DNA of 64,000 nucleotides, taken from assembly GCA_021186555.1 (NCBI GenBank), contig JAJKFL010000011.1, positions 3,169,501 through 3,233,500 on the forward strand, in the 5' to 3' direction. The DNA comes from Reticulitermes speratus (lineage: Eukaryota; Arthropoda; Insecta; Blattodea; Rhinotermitidae). Both the position numbers and the translations under genes were made by a program. Positions 32,140-43,125 of this stretch are shown piece by piece (position 1 is the first letter of the stretch; each line of letters starts with the position of its first letter). Under the pieces are notes generated by a model, which made no database searches, was not told the origin of the DNA, and saw only the letters and a program-made list of their open reading frames with translations.

Positions 32140-32438
32140 GCAATCCCATTTCAGGCCTTGACAGGCCCTTAGGGCTCCAGGAGGTCGAGGCTCCCAGGTT
32201 TTTAGACAATCGGCACATGAAGGTGGTAAGGTTGTCAGCTCTACGCACCGGCCGCCTTTACCCCCCAGAAAAGATTCCTGGTACTCATTTGTGTTAGAGG
32301 CTGAGTCGACCCCAGGGCCATAGTGCGACCGAAACGATTATGTCAATGAAAAATTCCAATGACACCATCGGGAATCGAACCCGCGACGTTTCTGGTATGT
32401 AGCGCAGTGCCTCAACCAACTGCGCCACCGCGTGCCCC
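32110..32438 (-). mobile_element. (AAT)n and SINE-D copy
   Basis: AAT run at 32110-32136, next to a full reverse SINE-D ending with TGCGCCACCGCGTGCCCC. Confidence 0.85.
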
Positions 32439-32439
32439 A

Positions 32440-33400
32440 TTATTATTACTATTATTACAATCATCGTCGTCATTACATCATCTTTGTGGTGGTGCATACT
32501 AGGCAAAATGTAAAAAAAACCAAGCCGAAATCTAAAGGCAAGTCTCAGGCAGTCCGAAGCATGAGTCGCGATTTTGCGTAATAACCGTACGTGCCTAAGT
32601 TAATGCAATGCAGTTATTGAAATCATGACGGAAGTACCAACTGCAGACGGAAGTACCAACTGCAGAACTCTTTATTCACAAGTACAGTAAGAATCGCGCA
32701 TTTCGCACAGCCGCCCTGTTGTCGTGTTCTGTTTTGGACAAAGATCACTTTAATAAAATGTCCACAACATTAGCCGGTCGTTAATTTTGTGAATGTTTTA
32801 TGACAGTGTACCAGTATTTGTGATGACAGATTTTTGGATTGTTTTACGACGGTTTGAAATGGTCACGTTTTACAGGATAATGAGATGGGAAGATGATCAT
32901 GAATTGTCAGTAGACAGGAATATGGACATATGCGATTTTGCCTAATTCAGGTTAGTGTTACCGATATTCATGTGGATAAACTGAAGAAAACTACGATAAA
33001 CCGAAGCTCAGATAACATCCGTGTTCGTGTTTGTGACGTCACCTACCCGCTCTTCGTGCTAACAGCGACATTATGCTTGTGAAGCGTGCTGGAAGGCGAT
33101 GAATTGTAATGGACCTGCTTCTTTAAGAGAAGCGGAAATTACGCCACGTATTTTCGGATGCGCTGTCGTTCATGACCTTGCGCAAATTGTAAATCTTTGG
33201 AATTTGTGTGTTGGCAGCATTGATGGTACTCAAATAGAGCGTGTGGTAATGCGAGAAATAACCTCAGCACACATGCACTTCACTCTAAAGTCAAGGACGT
33301 TTCTTGAACATTTATTTGCAGAGTGCAGCGTACTATAATTAACGTATTTACTGCCGGAACATTGGCTTTGTTTGTAGATTATCAACACCAAACACAAAAG
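32440..33400. other. Unique stretch, no gene assigned
   Basis: A 79-codon plus frame (33099-33338) overlaps a minus frame. No domain recognised. About 32630-32665 has a short tandem duplication of GACGGAAGTACCAACTGCAG. Confidence 0.4.
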
Positions 33401-33401
33401 T

Positions 33402-33590
33402 TCGCTCGTGATGAGTTGGTTGAGGCACTGCACTACAAGCCGGAAGGTCTCGGGTTTGATTCCCGTTGGTGTTATTGGAATTTTTCATTGACATAATCTT
33501 TTCGGTCGACTCATTGTCTTAGAGAAATGAGTAGATTTCCTGGGGGGTCAAGGCGGCCGGTGCGTAGGGCTGACAACTGCTACCGTCCTT
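33402..33590 (+). mobile_element. SINE-D, 3'-truncated
   Basis: GATGAGTTGGTTGAGGCACT and CTCGGGTTTGATTCCCGTTG, then body to GTGCGTAGGGCTGACAAC. Confidence 0.78.
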
Positions 33591-34320
33591 CTAGAGTGAA
33601 CGTCTCTAGATGTGATTTTCCGCAGGCAACGGAAAACACAGACGTGGTAATCAACTAGTCAAGTTCGGTAGGTATGATGTCTTATAGTCAGGGATTATTG
33701 TCGTGCGGAACGTTGACGGACTGCCGTCCTACACTGCACGCTGCACTCAAAAATTAAACCCCCCAAAAAATCATTGAATTGGTATTTTAAACACTTCCCC
33801 ACTTTATTATTATTTCGTAGCACTCAATACAATTCACTTCTGCAATATTGACAATTTTTAGCAACGTGTTTTCGTTTATTATATTTTAGTTCAGCAGAAG
33901 CCGACAATCTTGTGGGACAGCTAATTTGTTTCCCCTAAACTCCACCAGACGAACAGCCGAGCCTGTCTTGTGTTCTCTTACAACTAGTTGATCCCAATCA
34001 TCGCAGTTTTCGTTCTACAGATGGCTGTTTATGACACACAGCTGGTAAAATCGTACTAAATTTTATGGGGGTTCAATTTCAAGTATTAAGGTTTCTCAAC
34101 AAAGAGTCTGTTTTCTAAATTTTTGGAAAACCCGGGAATTGACAAAAGCCAGTAAGTCCTTTCAGTTTCTTGACTACTCTCCCCCACCCCCTTTTATGGC
34201 TGCCGGTCTGACCCTCCTTTTTGAGTCGCGTCTTCCTACGCCTGATGTTCTAATTGTTTTGCCAAAAATATAAAACTAGGGTGTCCACCAAGACGAAGAA
34301 TGGGACTCGAACCCAAACTG
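33591..34320. other. No feature recognised
   Basis: Unique. ATGGGACTCGAACCCAAAC at about 34299 could be a stray tRNA-like B box complement but has no partner A box. Confidence 0.35.
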
Positions 34321-34324
34321 TCCG

Positions 34325-34428
34325 GTAAAACAACCTTACCATGTGCCGATTGTCTAGAAACCTGGGAGCCTCAACTTCCTGGAACCCTAAGGACCTGTCT
34401 AGGGCTCTAATGGGATTTACCTTACAGT
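34325..34428 (+). mobile_element. SINE-D 3' fragment
   Basis: CTTACCATGTGCCGATTGTC, CTGGGAGCCTCAACTTCCTG and GACCTGTCTAGGGCTCTAAT match the 3' body of SINE-D only. Confidence 0.7.
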
Positions 34429-34474
34429 GATAAGGTTGATATACTGTCAGCCCCTCCTCTGTGACCCTACCTTG

Positions 34475-34759
34475 TAAGTAAAGTAAAGTTTTCCCTATAA
34501 CAGGCCACGAAGGCCCAAAGGGGGAGTAGAGGTATAGCTCTACTCATTCTTGACCCCGGCTCTAGTTGAGGGTAGGTGGTCAGCACCACGCCCCGGCCGC
34601 TTTACCCCCGGGAAAGACCCGGTACCCATTGTATAGGAGGCTGGGTAGGCCCCAGGCCGGTCTGGACGTATGCGAAAAATCTCGCCCCCACCGGGATTCG
34701 ATCCCCGGACCGTCCAGCCCGTAGCGTGTCACTATACCGACTGAGCTATCGCGGCCCAC
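34475..34759 (-). mobile_element. SINE-C, full length with target duplication
   Basis: Complete reverse SINE-C with an ACTTTACTTT-type tail. GACCCTACCTTG (34463-34474) and GACCGTACCTTG (34760-34771) flank it, a 12-bp duplication with one mismatch, so the insertion limits are known. Confidence 0.88.
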
Positions 34760-34961
34760 GACCGTACCTTGAGTCAGACTAAATGAACTATTAGCTCTCG
34801 GCATGTCCGTGTTGATGGCTGTAAAACAAAGTAGTCAGTGTTTGGCAGACAAGCGACTCTCAAAATTTATTTCGATAGTTGATATATTGAACTGGTATAC
34901 AAGTTATAAACTTATATCTCTATAATGTGTGTAACTTTGTTTGAAAATGACATAAATATGA

Positions 34962-35825
34962 GTAACTGGGTAAACTTATCACTGTGTAACTGGGTAAACT
35001 TATCACTGTGTAACTGGGTAAACTTATCACTGTGTAACTGGGTAAACTTATCACTGTGTAACTGGGTAAACTTATCACTGTGTAACTGGGTAAACTTATC
35101 ACTGTGTAACTGGGTAAACTTATCACTGTGTAACTGGGTAAACTTATCACTGTGTAACTGGGTAAACTTATCACTGTGTAACTGGGTAAACTTATCACTG
35201 TGTAACTGGGTAAACTTATCACTGTGTAACTGGGTAAACTTATCACTGTGTAACTGGGTAAACTTATCATTGTGTAACTGGGTAAACTTATCACTGTGTA
35301 ACTGGGTAAACTTATCACTGTGTAACTGGGTAAACTTATCACTGTGTAACTGGGTAAACCTATCACTGTGTAACTGGGTAAACTTATCACTGTGTAACTG
35401 GGTAAACTTATCACTGTGTAACTGGGTAAACTTATCACTGTGTAACTGGGTAAACTTATCACTGTGTAACTGGGTAAACTTATCACTGTGTAACTGGGTA
35501 AACTTATCACTGTGTAACTGGGTAAACTTATCACTGTGTAACTGGGTAAACTTATCACTGTGTAACTGGGTAAACTTATCACTGTGTAACTGGGTAAACC
35601 TATCACTGTGTAACTGGGTAAACTTATCACTGTGTAACTGGGTAAACTTATCACTGTGTAACTGGGTAAACTTATCACTGTGTAACTGGGTAAACTTATC
35701 ACTGTGTAACTGGGTAAACTTATCACTGTGTAACTGGGTAAACTTATCACTGTGTAACTGGGTAAACTTATCACTGTGTAACTGGGTAAACTTATCACTG
35801 TGTAACTGGGTAAACTTATCACTGT
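34962..35825. repeat. 24-bp minisatellite, about 36 copies
   Basis: Unit CTGTGTAACTGGGTAAACTT plus ATCA, almost invariant (only about four single-base variants). Because 24 is divisible by three, the array is open on both strands: plus reads (NWVNLSLC)n from an ATG at 34925, minus reads (VISLPSYT)n. Two 300-codon frames on opposite strands through a perfect repeat are a by-product of the repeat. I do not call a protein. Confidence 0.97.
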
Positions 35826-35844
35826 CTACGCCATGAACGCGTAC

Positions 35845-36062
35845 AGGGGAATTGGGTTTATAGCTCCACTTATACTTTATCTAGGCACTGGATATAGATG
35901 AGTGGTTAATTGCACGTCCTGGCTCACTTTACCTCCGGTATCCATGGAATATGAAACTGAGTGGGCCGCAGTGCTGGTCTGGACTTTTTGGAGAAGAGAA
36001 AAACATCTTACCTCTGTCGGGAATCGTACTAGGTTTTTATGAAACAGACGTTTTGCTTCCCG
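35845..36062 (-). mobile_element. SINE-C, strongly diverged
   Basis: Order of motifs TATAGCTCCACTTAT, TAGGCACTGGATATAGATGA, GTGCTGGTCTGGACTTTTTG and GTCGGGAATCGTACTAG follows SINE-C in reverse. Confidence 0.6.
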
Positions 36063-36314
36063 ACATAACAAAAGCAAAATCTGGTAGGCTGAGTTTCAAC
36101 CAATTAGGCCTACACCTGCTTGAAACGCATTATTAATATTTAATATCGGAAATTAAAACGCCAGTTTCATGAAACTATTTTCTCGTTACATAAAACTAAT
36201 TTCTTGCAACCATTTTTTTTTCCCGAAAAATCTGACGTAATTTGAATTGCAATGTAAATTTTATTTAGAATGTTACTTTGAAATGAAGCAATGAGTAGTT
36301 GCCTTGAAATCTTT

Positions 36315-36459
36315 GGTCTTCTGGGTAATTACACGGCGTCGTGTGGTAATTATTTACTTTTCTACTTGGAATCTTGACCCATGAAGATGGGACCGACACC
36401 TTGTCCCAAAACGTCGGTAAATAATTACCATACGACGCCGTGTAATTACCCAGAAGACC
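36315..36459. mobile_element. Foldback element with hammerhead-like relic
   Basis: Arms of 42 bp (GGTCTTCTGGGTAATTACAC to ATTATTTA) face each other around a ~60-bp centre holding CCATGAAGATGGGACC, CTTGTCCC and AAAACGTCGGTAA. Compared with the hammerhead pattern, CTGANGA has become ATGAAGA and GAA has become AAA, so it is decayed. Shares the GTCTTCTGGG end with the element at 16836. Confidence 0.7.
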
Positions 36460-36651
36460 GCAGATTTTATCAACATCGCGGCAGAAGCCTGAAATCAAGA
36501 GTAGTTGCCTTAATTTATTCTAACATCCATGTTTTAATGCTGGTGTTGTGTCTTAAGGCTGTACCTAAAGTAAGGTTCATAATGAGTCTTGTAGAAACCA
36601 ACTAGTTAACCTTCTTATCTTATGGAGCGTTCTGTACAGAATTACTCCATA

Positions 36652-37131
36652 ACTAACTAACTAACTAACTAACTCCATGCAGCACAGTCCTTCTTGAGAA
36701 GCTAAAGTCCTCAGCTAGTCAAGAAATTCCCCTCGTTTTATGGAACCCGAAGGTTCATTACCGCACTCACAAAAGACCGCCACCTGTCCCTATCCTGAGC
36801 CATATCAATCCAGTCCATGCCCCCCATCCCACTTCTTGAAGATCTATTTTAATATTATCCTCCCATCTACGCCTCGGTCTTCCAAGTGGTCTCCTTCCCT
36901 CAGGTCTCCCCACCAAAACCCTGTATGCACCTCTCCCCTCACCCATACATGCTACATGCCCCGCCCACCTCATTCTTCTCGATTTGATCACCCGAATAAT
37001 ATTTGGTGATGAGTACAGATCGTAAAGTTCCTCGTTATGTAGTCTTCTCCACTCCCCTGTTACCTCGTCCCTCTTAGGCCCAAATATCCTCCTCAGCACC
37101 CTATTCTCGAACACCCTCAGCCAGAATTACT
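36652..37131 (-). mobile_element. Non-LTR 3' end with 15-bp target duplication
   Basis: 5'-truncated insertion: (ACTA)n tail at 36652-36673, 3' UTR, then coding end. CAGAATTACTCCATA occurs on both sides (36637-36651 and 37132-37146), direct evidence of target-primed insertion. Same family as 6765-7072 and the older 38275-38675. Confidence 0.92.
36767..37131 (-). pseudogene. LINE polyprotein C-terminus
   Basis: Minus strand: [76 protein letters not shown]. This is the post-RT C-terminal region of a non-LTR element (RTE- or CR1-like group, from memory), starting mid-frame because of 5' truncation. A frame change follows LQEVGWG (one G missing compared with 6890-6910). Not functional. Confidence 0.85.
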
Positions 37132-37300
37132 CCATAGCAGCAGAAAACTCCTGGGTTTTGTGAGAGAAAAGACAGTACGCTGATTGTAGTCTGTATGGTT
37201 GATATCCAGTTAGGAAGTTCTAAAATCCGAGTTTTCCGCATTTAATCTTGTGGTGCTTGTATTGCATTTATGTTTTCATATAGGTACATAGAATGCATTT

Positions 37301-37580
37301 CCCGATCTCAGTGGTCGCGCTGTCTAAGCGTGGGTCTGCGGCCGCTCTCTTGCTGGAATTGCGGGTTCGAATCCTGCCGGGGGCATTGATGTCTGTCTGT
37401 TGTGAATGCGGGTGTTGTCAGATAGAGATCTCTGCGTCGGGCTGATTACTCGTCCAGAGGAGTTCTACCGAGTGTGTGTGTTATTTAGTGTGATCAGGTG
37501 AAAAAATAAACCTCTACACCTAAAATGAGTAGGTAGAAAGAGGTGAAAGAAAGAAAGAAAGAAAGAAAGAAAGAAAAAGA
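37301..37580 (+). mobile_element. SINE-B, diverged, with (AAAG)n tail
   Basis: CCCGATCTCAGTGGTCGCGC head, GCGGGTTCGAATCCTGCCGG B box, body to GTGTGATCAGGTGAA, then an AAAG run at 37545-37577. Confidence 0.78.
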
Positions 37581-37665
37581 ATGAATTGACTGCATTTCGG
37601 TTGAGCTGTCGTGAGTATGAAACACGATTGTTAGAACAAGGACGTAAATATATTAATAAGTTATA

Positions 37666-37743
37666 CAGAGTGTCGCAAAAGCCACTTGATACTAGGCGCG
37701 ACGTGTTAAATGTCGAGTGTCAAGTGGCTTTTGCACCACTCTG
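37666..37743. mobile_element. Hairpin mariner MITE, family 5
   Basis: 78-bp imperfect palindrome with ends CAGAGTGTCGCAAAAGCCAC / near-complement, flanked by TA (37664-37665, 37744-37745). No larger relative in this window. Confidence 0.8.
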
Positions 37744-37745
37744 TA

Positions 37746-38270
37746 TATATGATAGTAAATCATAGTGGAAAGAAAGGCAAAGACATTAAAAGCCAATTAA
37801 ATTTATGTGCTTATGCTAGTAGATCCTACGTGCAAGGAAATCAATGCTAATCTTGTGCAAGTGTTTCTTGTACTTGGAACATTAACTAGGGTTACTAACT
37901 CATACTAATTATTAGATTACGGTTATAATAAACGTCGAATGTTATACTGGCTATAAGTGACACGGATTTAAGCTGCCTTTATAATAGACTATAATGACAA
38001 TAAATTGTTATTAAAATGTAATGACAGAAAGAAAATCAAATAATTTATTTCTCAGACATCGGAAGGACACATTTTAAAGAAGCTGACATTTTGCTACTTG
38101 TCGTGTTTATTACCTTTCAGAAATTTTTAAATGATACAGAGTTCTAGTGAACGATATATCGATATATTGCGAAACTGGGTGCTTACGTCCTTGTATAAAA
38201 GTAGTTTTCCTGGAAAAAGAAAACAGAATAAGATCAGAAAATGTGTTACTACGTGATGTTGTACGTTTCT
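37746..38270. other. No feature recognised
   Basis: AT-rich unique sequence. Confidence 0.4.
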
Positions 38271-38274
38271 ATCC

Positions 38275-38675
38275 AGCTAACTAACTCCGTAGAGTCCTTC
38301 TTTAGAGCTAACGATTCCTCAGCTAGACAAAAAAAATTCCCCGCATTTTGTCAACCCGAAGACTTGGTACCGTGTTCACAACACCCTGCCACTTGTCACT
38401 ATCCTGACCCACATTATTCCATTTCGATTTATTTAAGATCTATTGTAATATTATCCTTCCATCTACACTTAGCTCTTCTAAGTGGCCTCTTACCTCCGGG
38501 TTTCCCCACCGAAATCCTGTATGCACCTCTCCTGTCCCCCTTACTTGCCACATGCTTCTTGATATTATCACCGTAATAATATTTGGTGAGGAGTACAGAT
38601 CATGAAACTCGTCATTATGCTGTTACTTCCTCCCTCTTAGGCCGAAATATCTTCCAAGCACGAGCAGCTCTCTGC
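38275..38675 (-). mobile_element. Old copy of the (AACT)-tailed LINE 3' end
   Basis: Same order as 36652-37131: AGCTAACTAACTCCGTAGAG, CTCAGCTAGACAAAAAA, CCTCTTACCTCCGGGTTTCC, then ATAATATTTGGTGAGGAGTA. Many substitutions, so an older insertion. Confidence 0.75.
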
Positions 38676-38739
38676 TTACAGAACGTGATTAATGATTGAT
38701 AATATTTTTGAACAAATACCTTTAGGATCTTAAGTAAAA

Positions 38740-38970
38740 TCTACTCTGCCATGGAGATGTTTCGTAGCAAAATTTAGCGGCCATTTCTCACCCAAGTCTC
38801 CTGATTGACTGCTAGATGGCTCTGGCAGTCATATCAGGATGAATAGAACTTGTGCAGTCAGTGGACTGGTCACTCACTACAGAATGCACACTTCCAGACC
38901 AAGAAACCTCTGAAAGGAGGCCATATGCTCCGCAAGGAGCGACAGGAACTAACTAACTAACTCTGCCATG
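38740..38970 (-). mobile_element. Dispersed repeat sharing 150 bp with 47595-47750
   Basis: TTCTCACCCAAGTCTCCTGA, GATGGCTCTGGCAGTCA and CAGTCAGTGGACTGGTCACT are found in reverse at 47595-47750. The right end has AACTAACTAACTAACT, again a LINE-like tail. Confidence 0.65.
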
Positions 38971-39129
38971 AGTAAGTGTTGCTGAAAATGGTAATTGATT
39001 GACGACGATCACTGAAAGTCTTGTATATTGAATGTTAAAACCATTCGGTAAACGGTTTAGGCACTGATGTTGTGTAACAGAATTATTGCGGTTGTAAACA
39101 TTTATTTAAGTGCACGCCTTGACATATTC

Positions 39130-39398
39130 GGGAGTGGAGGTATAACTCCATTCATTCTTCACCTGGCACTAGATAGAGATAAGTGATTGGCCTCACGGCC
39201 CCGCCGCTTTATTCTGGGAGGGGGGCGGGGAAGATTCCCCGGTACGTATTGAGTAGAAGGCTAATTGGTCCTCAGAAACGGTCTGGAAGATTTAGGCAAA
39301 AGAACATTTTGTAACCCTGACGGATATAGAACCAAACTTGTCCATCCTGTGATGTAGTAGCTATGCTGAATACTCTACCCTGACCCACGTCTCAGATT
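39130..39398 (-). mobile_element. SINE-C, diverged
   Basis: GGAGGTATAACTCCATTCAT, GGCACTAGATAGAGATAAGT, CGCCGCTTTATTCTGGGAGG and the head side to ACTCTACCC, all reverse SINE-C. Confidence 0.68.
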
Positions 39399-39399
39399 G

Positions 39400-40042
39400 A
39401 TGACCAAAAAGGGCCTTCTTATTTCAAGTCTTAAAGATCGCAAGAAATTACATTGAAATCGTTTCACCTACAGAAACGGAGGAGCGTCGGCGGTGTAACA
39501 GTTGGTGCCAAACGTCGGTGTGTCCTTTGTTTTATTTCGTGATGGTATTCGGGAAGTAATTTTAGTTCGCTGAAAGGTCGTCAGATGTGTCTGTGAAGAC
39601 CAGTCTGTCGCTGTTAGAGCCCGACATCCTGTTATTCGATATGCGACGCCTTTCGCAGTCTTCTAACATCCACTTTCGGAATATCCGATATGCTGTGCCG
39701 GATTTAGATCGCCGATACGTCATACCCTTAGGAATACGGGGGTGTGCTGATCGAATTTTTGGTGTTATGTGTAAATATATAGTGAAAGACACCACACATG
39801 TAAATCCGTGTTTAGGATATATGGCTATTCGTTGAATTCAGAATTGAATTTCCAGAGAAATTGTTATTATAATGGTGCTTTTGTTACAAGAGGTAAAGTC
39901 GTATTAAGAACTGAACAATTTCCTAATGGATTGCATTATACCCCCACAAGGCTCAACACGTCTGCTGTTGTTGAGATAATTTGCAATAGTCCAGTTAGGT
40001 TCCTCTACACCTTCTTGTAAATTACGCACCCTGGCTAAGGAC
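39400..40042. other. No gene recognised
   Basis: Overlapping plus and minus frames of 77-82 codons at 39562-39835, without domain evidence. Confidence 0.35.
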
Positions 40043-40053
40043 ATAATTATTCC

Positions 40054-40309
40054 CTTTTTTTTTCAATGGCTCGACAGCCCCTAGGGGGCCTAGGCCGCCT
40101 CATTGTTCAAGGCTTCACGATCACACACTTTAGACACACCACACTCGGTAGGACTCCTCTAGACGAGGGACCAGCTCGTCGCAGAGACCTCTACCTGACA
40201 ACACACAATACTTACAAGAGACAGACATCCATGTCCTAGGCGGGATTCGAACCCACAATTGTTGTAAGCGAGCGGCCGTAGACCCACGTCTTAGACCGCA
40301 CGGCCACTG
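40054..40309 (-). mobile_element. SINE-B with target duplication
   Basis: Full reverse SINE-B. ATAATTATTCC (40043-40053) and ATAATTCTTCC (40310-40320) flank it with one mismatch. The T run next to 40054 is the poly-A tail in reverse. Confidence 0.87.
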
Positions 40310-40320
40310 ATAATTCTTCC

Positions 40321-41105
40321 TAACGTCTAGAAAATATTGAACCCAGCGTTTAGGAGACAACCAGTAGCGGAAGTTGAAAAACATCACACCAACCAGAATT
40401 AAAAAAAACCCAAAGATTGGCTATTTCCGAATACCAGTACAACGAAATAAATTCTTTCACATATCGACAGTTAAATATGTCAAACCAAATTAACGCACTG
40501 AATCGAGCTTGTCCAGCCTGTAAACTTAAAGTTTCGGCATGAAGACTTTGGCACCACATTCCCCATCTGACATATCTTCCGTTGAAATCAGTACTTCCGC
40601 CGGTACGCGGGTCCTTTTAACCTTCTCCTTTTAGAACTAGGGTTTCCAGCCTTGCAAGGCACCTGTGTGATCAACTGAGGATGCAGGCAGTTGCATCTTC
40701 TATCCACAAATTTCATGTTGCTCGCCTTCAACCCGTTTCCAAGACTGACTCCAATCACGCCTGCCAAACCTTCTAAGCAGCAAGTGCAACATGTAACCAC
40801 CTGAGTGAAGAAACACTCTGCGGATTGTTTGCCCCTTCATTATATGCAGCTAGCAGTACCCAGGAGCCTGAATTCATAACACTGTTTACCAATACCAGTT
40901 TCTCTTATGTACACTGTAGTTAAACGTAAATTTTTTTATCTTCCGGAACTCCAGGCATAGTACCTAAACACAGGCCACGGCCGCTTCCTTCACATCTTTT
41001 CCAATTAATTATTCACGAGGTTATGTTATATACGTAAGGTTTCGTCTGTGATAGTAATTAAACGATATGTAATTACAGTGTTTAATATATTTGATAACGT
41101 CATCG
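40321..41105. other. No gene recognised
   Basis: Unique sequence. Short minus frames at 40350-40800 without features. Confidence 0.4.
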
Positions 41106-41109
41106 TGTA

Positions 41110-41335
41110 GTCTGTCTCACGACAGGTCCACGGCCTCTTCCAAAAAGACTTCTCCCAGAGCGCGGTCTAGGGCTTCCGCTTTCAATTTCCAATATCTTCT
41201 TGTTTCCTTAAAGTCATCCAGTGGCTGCTTACATCTTCTTTCTCCTCTTCTCGTCCTTTCTACTCGTATATTTCCTTCAATAACATGTTTTAGAAGGCAG
41301 TTCCCGCGCAAGATGTGACCAATTCATTTAACCTT
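41110..41335 (-). pseudogene. LINE polyprotein C-terminus
   Basis: Minus strand reads NCLLKHVIEGNIRVERTRR, PLDDFKETRRYWKLKAEALD and ends near VFLEEAVDLS. Diverged counterpart at 26045-26285. A lysine/arginine-rich C-terminal end of a non-LTR element, not an independent gene. Confidence 0.7.
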
Positions 41336-41463
41336 CCTTCGTTTTATTGTATGTAGGATTTTTCCTTCCCTCCTTGATTCTTTCTAATACTTCATTACTT
41401 CATTTTTTCAAACGATCAATCCAACTGATCTTCTTCATCCTTTTCCAGCACCACGTTAGTTGG

Positions 41464-41842
41464 TCTTCTTCTTCTTCGCTGGCTCTACAACCCTTGGTGG
41501 GTTTTGGCCTCATTGACAACTGCCCTCCAGACTTCTCTATCGGCTGCTTTTATCCTCCATCCTCTGATTCCCATTGTCGCAATCCAGTAGATCCATCTAT
41601 CCGAGGCTGTTGTCTTTGTTTCGTAACGATTTGTGTTTTACGGGGTGAGGTTTTTAGCCTCACGCCCAACCCCCAACCTGGAGGACCAGGGTATTTCTCT
41701 TTTGTCTGGTCCCTACCCGTATTGACCTGTCCGGCTTGGGAGGCCCTACCGGTAGCTAGGCTACCGCCGGCATAGCTCTCAGGGTTGTCAGGACACGCAA
41801 GCCCCCCCCCACCACATCAAGGTGGAAATACCTCCGGGGGGG
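41464..41842 (-). mobile_element. Retroposon with (GAA)n tail and 12-bp target duplication
   Basis: CACGTTAGTTGG on both sides (41452-41463, 41843-41854). Begins TCTTCTTCTTCTTCGCTGG, so on the minus strand it ends in a GAAGAAGA tail after GGGTTGTAGAGCCAGC. Contains CCCCAACCTGGAGGACCAGG and a run of nine C at about 41801. The family name is unknown to me. Confidence 0.8.
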
Positions 41843-41854
41843 CACGTTAGTTGG

Positions 41855-42160
41855 TACATTCCACTTAAATCATTTTTTTTTTTTTGCACGAGTCTTTGAA
41901 TCCCGTCGTGGTGGAAACCGGGCTCGTGACAGGACATGAGACATGGGTGTACCATTTCACTCTTCAAACTCAGCAAACTGGAATGCAATTTGAGCTGCTG
42001 AAGAGATACTTTGGAAGTCGCCTATTCCACAATAATGGGGAGTGGAAGTGGCTCTTCGTGAATGGTAGCTGTGTAGTATGATGATATTGTATCGTTAGAC
42101 GGACCATAAATAAATAAATCCAAGATGAGAGAACAACTTTCACACTCACACACACAACAT
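41855..42160. other. Unique flank with poly-T
   Basis: T run 41872-41885. No gene recognised. Confidence 0.35.
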
Positions 42161-42164
42161 TATA

Positions 42165-42520
42165 CACTGTACTCTCAATTATCGGGGGTAATTGGGGGGG
42201 AGGGGGAAGGGGGTGCGCGGATAATTGAGAAACGCGGATATTCCAGAAGATATACTTTATTGAGCCACGAACAAAAAAATAAAACTAATTTATTTATTAT
42301 GTACATAATACATACTTATCTTACGCTAATTGCTTACGTAAATATTTTTTTTTCGCCGAAAATACACGAATATGCACGAACGTTTCCGATTGTTGTTTGA
42401 AGCAGTCTGCGCTAAATCGCGTTATTTCCCACTTTCGTCGTGAGTCATTAGCAAGTTATGATCATGTACGGATAATCCGCAAACCCGATAATCCGCCCAC
42501 GGATAATCGAGAGTACACTG
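42165..42520. mobile_element. Pogo/Tigger-like non-autonomous element
   Basis: Ends CACTGTACTCTCAATTATC and (complement of right end) CAGTGTACTCTCGATTATCC, flanked by TA (42163-42164, 42521-42522). CAGT...CTCTCGATTATCCG is the well-known pogo/Tigger terminal signature, with extra GGATAATCCGC repeats just inside the right end. No transposase remains. Confidence 0.8.
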
Positions 42521-42827
42521 TAGATTTGTGTTTAATAATCTTCAGTTTATCAGTTGCCTGGTATATAATTAGTAGATTGGTAATTTAGTAACGTAATACG
42601 TAAGTTGTCTCAATGACAAGATAATCACTCGGATATGCAGTTGAGCCAAATCTGAAACGTCGCATATGTGTATAAACCTCAGAATAACTTACGTCTAACG
42701 TAATATCTTGGTATCAGACATTATGACATATCTTTATAGAGTCAGATTTGTGTTACGTTGTATGGATATGTCTTGGAAGCAATCATTTCTTGTGTAATAT
42801 CCGATAGAGAGATAAGCAGCTTCTTAC

Positions 42828-43036
42828 ATACATACATACATACACACATACATACATACATACATACATACATACACACATACATACATACATACATAGA
42901 TACACACATACATACATACACACATACATACATACATACATACATACATACATACACACATACATACATACATACATACATACATACATACACACATACA
43001 TACATACATACATACATACATACATACATACAAAAA
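42828..43036. repeat. (ACAT)n microsatellite
   Basis: About 50 ACAT/ACAC units. The open frames on both strands (repeated MYVC or HTYI) follow from the repeat. Confidence 0.97.
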
Positions 43037-43125
43037 AAACACACACACAGACGTACGAACATCATACATTATACATTATGCATTCCATGGATTCAAAATG
43101 TACTCAGTGACAAGATAAAAATACA

